The notes under the pieces were generated by a model. The model worked only from the letters and a program-made list of their open reading frames with translations, was not told the DNA's origin and did not search any database. The translations under genes and the position numbers were made by a program. Shown here one piece after another: positions 60,473 to 64,000 of a stretch of DNA of 64,000 nucleotides. The stretch comes from Amycolatopsis sp. A133 (GTDB lineage Bacteria; Actinomycetota; Actinomycetes; Mycobacteriales; Pseudonocardiaceae), in contig NZ_JAVHJU010000008.1 in assembly GCF_031082405.1 (NCBI RefSeq), positions 1-64,000 of the forward strand, in the 5' to 3' direction. Every line of letters begins with the position of its first letter. The first letter of the stretch is position 1.

Positions 60473-63400
60473 CCCGGACGGCGGTCGTCCTCACCGCCCT
60501 GCCGGTCGAGTTCAAGGCGGTCGCCGGCCGGCTGGCCGGGGCGGACTGGCAAACGCACGCCCAGGGCAGCCGTTACCTCGTCGGGACGTCCGGTGCCTGG
60601 AAGGTGGCCGTCGCGGAAATCGGCCGTGGCAACGAAGAGGCGAGCTACTCGACGGAACGCGCGCTCCAGCACTTCTCCCCCGACGTCGCGCTTTTCGTCG
60701 GCGTGGCGGGCGGGGTCAAGGACGTCGGCCTCGGCGACGTCGTGTTCGCCACGGAGGTGCACGGCTACGAGTACGGCAAGGAGGTCTTCGACGCGTTCGT
60801 CCCGCGCGGCCAGGTGGGCACCGCGTCCTACGACCTCGTGCAGGCCGCCCGGTACCTGCGCCACCAGCTGACCGGCTTTTCGGTCGTCGTCGAGCCGATC
60901 GCCGCGGGCGGCAAGGTGGTGGCAGACGCCGAGGCACCGACCGCGGAGGTCATCAGGCGCCACTACAGCCAGGTGGTGGCGACGGAACAGGAAGGCCTGG
61001 GGTTCGTCAAGGCCGCGTCGGCTCGCTCCGGCGTTTCGGTCGGCATCATCCGCGGGATCAGCGATCTGCTGTCGGGCAAGGCGGAGTCCGACCGGGCCGG
61101 CTGGCAGGAGACCGCCGCGGGCCACGCCGCCGAGTTCGCGTTCGCGCTGCTCGAGGCGGTCGACCAGACGACGTACTCCCTCGAAGACGTCGCCGGCGCC
61201 CTGCTCTCGGCATTGCTGAGACTTCACCGGTGGGACGCTCGCGACGAGATCCCCGCGCTGGGCCGCGACCGCAGAGAGAAGCGGAAGGCGGACCGGCTCC
61301 TGGAAGACCTCGAGGAGGTCCTGCTGGAGCACCTCGAACGAGCCGCCGGTGCCTACGGCATCAACGACACCGGGTTCTTCGGGAAAGTCGTCGCGGGCCT
61401 CCGGCGGGTGGGCCCGGCGCAGTCGGCGATGGTCGAGGCGGCGACCCTCCGCCCGCTCCTGGGCCGGCCGGAATCACCGAGTCAGGGTTACTTCCTGTCC
61501 GACGTCACGGCGTTCCTGGTCGGCGCGTACCTGGGCGTTCCCGACCTGCGTCGTGACGCGTTGTTCGGGGCGATCGAGCGCGAGACGGACCTCCCGGCTC
61601 GGCTCGAAACGGCCCTCAACAGCGTTCCCCGGCAACACCGGGCCCGCGACGAGACCGTGGACGACCAGCTGTCGGCCGCCGCGTACACGACCGACTACCT
61701 GCGAGCGGTCAGCAACCGCCTCGACCACCTCGAAATCCTCGGCATCGACCTCGCCCGCTCGGTGGAGCGCTACGCGTTGACCCCGGCGTTCGTGGCGTTG
61801 TCCGCGGCAAGCGGCCAGTGGGACGACGACCGCACGTGGTCGGGCGGGCGCCGCAACGACGTGGTGAACGTGCTGGCGGCGGCCACGCACCAGGTCCTCA
61901 TCGGCGAAGCGGGCTCGGGCAAGACGACGTTGCTGCAGTGGATCGCCGTGGCCACCGCCCGCGAGCAGCTGCCGCCGAAACTCGGGCACTGGAAGGGCAA
62001 AATCCCGCTCGTCGTCCGGCTTCGTCGTTATGTGGAGCACCCGCTCCCGGAGATCGAGGCGCTGACCGACGAGGTGGCGTCGATCCTCAGCGCCCGGAAG
62101 CCGTCCCGCTGGTGCACGGCCCTCCTGGCCAGTGGCCGGGCGATCGTGCTGATCGACGGCTTGGACGAGCTCCCGGTTTCCCGCCGCCCGGCGGTGCAGA
62201 GCTGGCTCGACGACTTGCTGTCCACGTTCCCCGAAAACGTGTTCATCATCAGCGGACGCCCCGCGGCGTTGCGCCATCCGGGCTTCAGGCTCGGGCGGTA
62301 CCGCAGGGCCCAGCTCGAACCCATGGGCCCGGACCAGATTTCGGCGCTGGTGCGGCAATGGCACCTGTCGACGAGCGCCGCCATACCGAAGGAACACCGG
62401 GACGGCCACCGCGCCAAGGGCGATCTCGTCGCCGAGCACATCCTCGACAGCCCGGCACTGCTCGACCTGGCTCGCACGCCGCTGCTCTGCGCGGTGCTGT
62501 GCGCGCTGGCGTACGCGAGAAAAGGGGTCAGCAGCCTGCCCCGGCGGCGTCTCGAGTTGTACGAAACGACGCTCGTCATGCTGGCCGGGCGGCGGGACAC
62601 GGAACGCAACCTGGCAATTTCCCCACTGGGGCCCGAGGAACGGCTCGCGCTGCTCGAGGATCTCGCCCAGTGGCTGATCCGCAACGACCAGTCGGAGATC
62701 GCGAAGGACAAAGCGCTGAGCCACGTCGCGCGGACCCTCCGGCTGCTGCGCCAGGACACGATCACCGCGGAAGAGGCGCTTCAGGATCTGGTCGAGCGGT
62801 CCATTCTGCGCGAGCCGGCGACGGACGTCATCGACTTCGCCCACCGGACGTTCCTGGAGTTCCTCGCCGCGCGGTGGATGAGCAACCAGGGTGACTTCGG
62901 CGCGTTGCTGTACCGGTCGGGCGATCCGTCTTTCGCGGCGGTCATCGCGTTGGCGGTCGGCATGGGGCGGCCCGCCGAAGCCACCCGCTTGCTGGGGAAC
63001 CTGCTGACGCAGGCCGAAAGCGCCTCCGGCGGGGACCGGGAGCACCGGTACAGCCTGGCGATGACCTGCGTCGACGCGTGCTTGCGGGTGGACGAAGGGG
63101 TGACTCGCCGGCTGGAGTCGTACCTCGAGTCGCTGGTCCCCCCGCACAACAGTGACGCGATGTTGAAACTCGTCGCCGGTGGGGATACGAGTGTTGGCCT
63201 GATCGAGCGGTTCCTGTTCCGTGCGACGGACGATGATGATGCCCTGGAACGCTGTGTGGAGGCGCTGGGCCGGATCGGGACCCCGAAGGCGCTCAAGGTC
63301 TTGATCGACCTTCCCGTGGCGCTTCGCCGGTCACTCGCCCAGAGCCTGGTCGAGGCTTGGTCCTTCTTTCCGCCCGCGGAGTACGCGGAGCAGGTGCTGA

Positions 63401-64000
63401 CCGACCTGCACGCGCCGGCCACGGTGGTCCTGCGGGATCTCACCAGGGTGCCCTTCACCGGCAGGCTCGGCCGCGACTACCTGGTCCAGGTGGTGACTGC
63501 AGACCGCTCGTTGTTCGATCCGGGCAGCGTGGCCGCCGCCCGGCTGACCGGCGTGATCGTCGATGCCACCGCCGTCATCGAAGAGATCGCCCTGTTGCTG
63601 CCCGTGCCGGGTTTGCGAACGCTCTGGGTGGACCTGGTCTTCCTCCCCGACCCGGGCGGCTTCCGCAGGTCGTTGCCGCGTAGCGAGACCCTCACGTCCC
63701 TGGACCTGCGGTTCGAGAACATCATCACGGACCGTGTGGTCCTGGACTGCGCCTTTTTCCTGTTTGCTCCGAACCTGACCGATCTCCGCATCAGCACCGA
63801 GGGCCGTGCGGTCGAACTCGTCAACCTCCCCGCCCTCAACGGCCTCGCCGAGCTCGAGATCTTGGAGCTGGAAGGCTTCATCCTGTCAGGCGAAGAAGCC
63901 GCAGAACTGTCGCTGCCCGCCCTGCGCTGGCTCCGCATCCCCGAGTGGCCGCTGCCCGACCTCAGCACCTTCGCGGGCTGCACCAACCTCGAAGTCCTCG
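60469..64000 (+). CDS. PNP-type nucleosidase-NACHT NTPase-LRR protein (STAND/NLR-like), runs off window
   Basis: At least 1177 residues; the 3' end is outside the window. Residues 1-230 form a phosphorylase/MTA-SAH-nucleosidase fold starting TALPVEFKAV; Glu14, Glu173/Glu175 and Asp199 (in GISDLL) match the catalytic Glu-Glu-Asp of MTAN, so the domain looks active. A helical linker precedes the NACHT: Walker A GEAGSGKTT (479-487), Walker B VLIDGLDEL (560-568), sensor FIISGRPAAL near 592-601, and the helical FAHRTFLEFLAARW segment near 790. Leucine-rich repeats follow from about 985. PNP domains of this kind cleave ATP in Detocs, CBASS and Avs-type systems. Anti-phage function is inferred. Confidence 0.88.
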   Translation, partial: MTRTAVVLTALPVEFKAVAGRLAGADWQTHAQGSRYLVGTSGAWKVAVAEIGRGNEEASYSTERALQHFSPDVALFVGVAGGVKDVGLGDVVFATEVHGYEYGKEVFDAFVPRGQVGTASYDLVQAARYLRHQLTGFSVVVEPIAAGGKVVADAEAPTAEVIRRHYSQVVATEQEGLGFVKAASARSGVSVGIIRGISDLLSGKAESDRAGWQETAAGHAAEFAFALLEAVDQTTYSLEDVAGALLSALLRLHRWDARDEIPALGRDRREKRKADRLLEDLEEVLLEHLERAAGAYGINDTGFFGKVVAGLRRVGPAQSAMVEAATLRPLLGRPESPSQGYFLSDVTAFLVGAYLGVPDLRRDALFGAIERETDLPARLETALNSVPRQHRARDETVDDQLSAAAYTTDYLRAVSNRLDHLEILGIDLARSVERYALTPAFVALSAASGQWDDDRTWSGGRRNDVVNVLAAATHQVLIGEAGSGKTTLLQWIAVATAREQLPPKLGHWKGKIPLVVRLRRYVEHPLPEIEALTDEVASILSARKPSRWCTALLASGRAIVLIDGLDELPVSRRPAVQSWLDDLLSTFPENVFIISGRPAALRHPGFRLGRYRRAQLEPMGPDQISALVRQWHLSTSAAIPKEHRDGHRAKGDLVAEHILDSPALLDLARTPLLCAVLCALAYARKGVSSLPRRRLELYETTLVMLAGRRDTERNLAISPLGPEERLALLEDLAQWLIRNDQSEIAKDKALSHVARTLRLLRQDTITAEEALQDLVERSILREPATDVIDFAHRTFLEFLAARWMSNQGDFGALLYRSGDPSFAAVIALAVGMGRPAEATRLLGNLLTQAESASGGDREHRYSLAMTCVDACLRVDEGVTRRLESYLESLVPPHNSDAMLKLVAGGDTSVGLIERFLFRATDDDDALERCVEALGRIGTPKALKVLIDLPVALRRSLAQSLVEAWSFFPPAEYAEQVLTDLHAPATVVLRDLTRVPFTGRLGRDYLVQVVTADRSLFDPGSVAAARLTGVIVDATAVIEEIALLLPVPGLRTLWVDLVFLPDPGGFRRSLPRSETLTSLDLRFENIITDRVVLDCAFFLFAPNLTDLRISTEGRAVELVNLPALNGLAELEILELEGFILSGEEAAELSLPALRWLRIPEWPLPDLSTFAGCTNLEVL

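Noticed and set aside
1..64000. Mobile elements, integrases and CRISPR arrays
   Set aside because: No transposase, integrase, terminal inverted repeats with target duplications, or regularly spaced repeats were seen; the only accessory-looking stretch is 59.25-64.0 kb.

Overview
The window is about 70% G+C chromosomal DNA from a filamentous actinomycete, most likely Pseudonocardiaceae and close to Amycolatopsis. This is an inference. It rests on frequent GTG/TTG starts, GTGA/ATGA coupled stops and starts, a discrete fabD-fabH-acpP-fabF cluster behind a FasR-type regulator, an Lsr2-family protein, and gene order shared with mycobacteria (ahpE, a DUF3052 gene, aceE, fasR, fabD). No insertion sequence, phage gene or CRISPR array was seen.

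Layout. 1-300: probable leader of an rRNA operon whose 16S gene lies beyond the left edge. 0.3-7.1 kb: an LtrA-family membrane protein, a DHA2 drug-type exporter and dnaE (replicative polymerase). 7.4-10.4 kb: an asparagine-use operon (FadR-type regulator, amino-acid permease, L-asparaginase). 10.5-23.2 kb: a mixed region with a CocE/NonD hydrolase, a phosphodiesterase/GntR pair facing a class V aminotransferase, a secreted trypsin-like protease, SDR and acyl-CoA dehydrogenases, a MarR regulator facing an AhpD-like gene, secreted proteins and a second exporter. 23.3-27.6 kb: tRNA-Val, AhpE, DUF3052 protein and aceE. 27.7-34.6 kb: lactate oxidation and uptake (lldD, lctP), a PnuC-type transporter, a TM-helix channel-like protein and a Nat-type ABC exporter.

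34.7-41.8 kb: FasR, two small enzymes, the type II fatty-acid synthase genes, and DUF3145. 42.0-45.8 kb: a Pro-rich membrane protein, a flavoprotein disulfide reductase with an altered active site, and an Lsr2-like nucleoid protein with a histone-H1-like tail. 45.9-49.4 kb: three-gene NAD(P) transhydrogenase coupled to a lipoate-protein ligase. 49.5-52.8 kb: a FabR/DesT-like TetR repressor facing a ferredoxin reductase/acyl desaturase operon, with an 18-bp palindrome of the FabR/DesT kind between them. 52.9-59.3 kb: a two-component system, YjbQ, a membrane protein, a HAD phosphatase and an MprF-like aminoacyl-phosphatidylglycerol synthase.

The right end (59.25-64.0 kb) looks like accessory DNA. 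A 2-TM SLATT-domain protein overlaps by 4 bp a large protein with an N-terminal purine-nucleoside-phosphorylase-like nucleosidase domain, a NACHT NTPase and C-terminal leucine-rich repeats that runs off the window. A divergent membrane protein sits next to them. This is the best candidate for an unusual system: a STAND/NLR-like, probably anti-phage, operon carrying two potential effectors.

Several themes connect the genes. aceE, lldD/lctP, lplA and the transhydrogenase serve pyruvate/lactate oxidation, lipoylation and NADPH supply. fasR-fab and the desaturase operon make and desaturate fatty acids. Start sites were chosen from Shine-Dalgarno spacing, so many lie downstream of the longest possible start.
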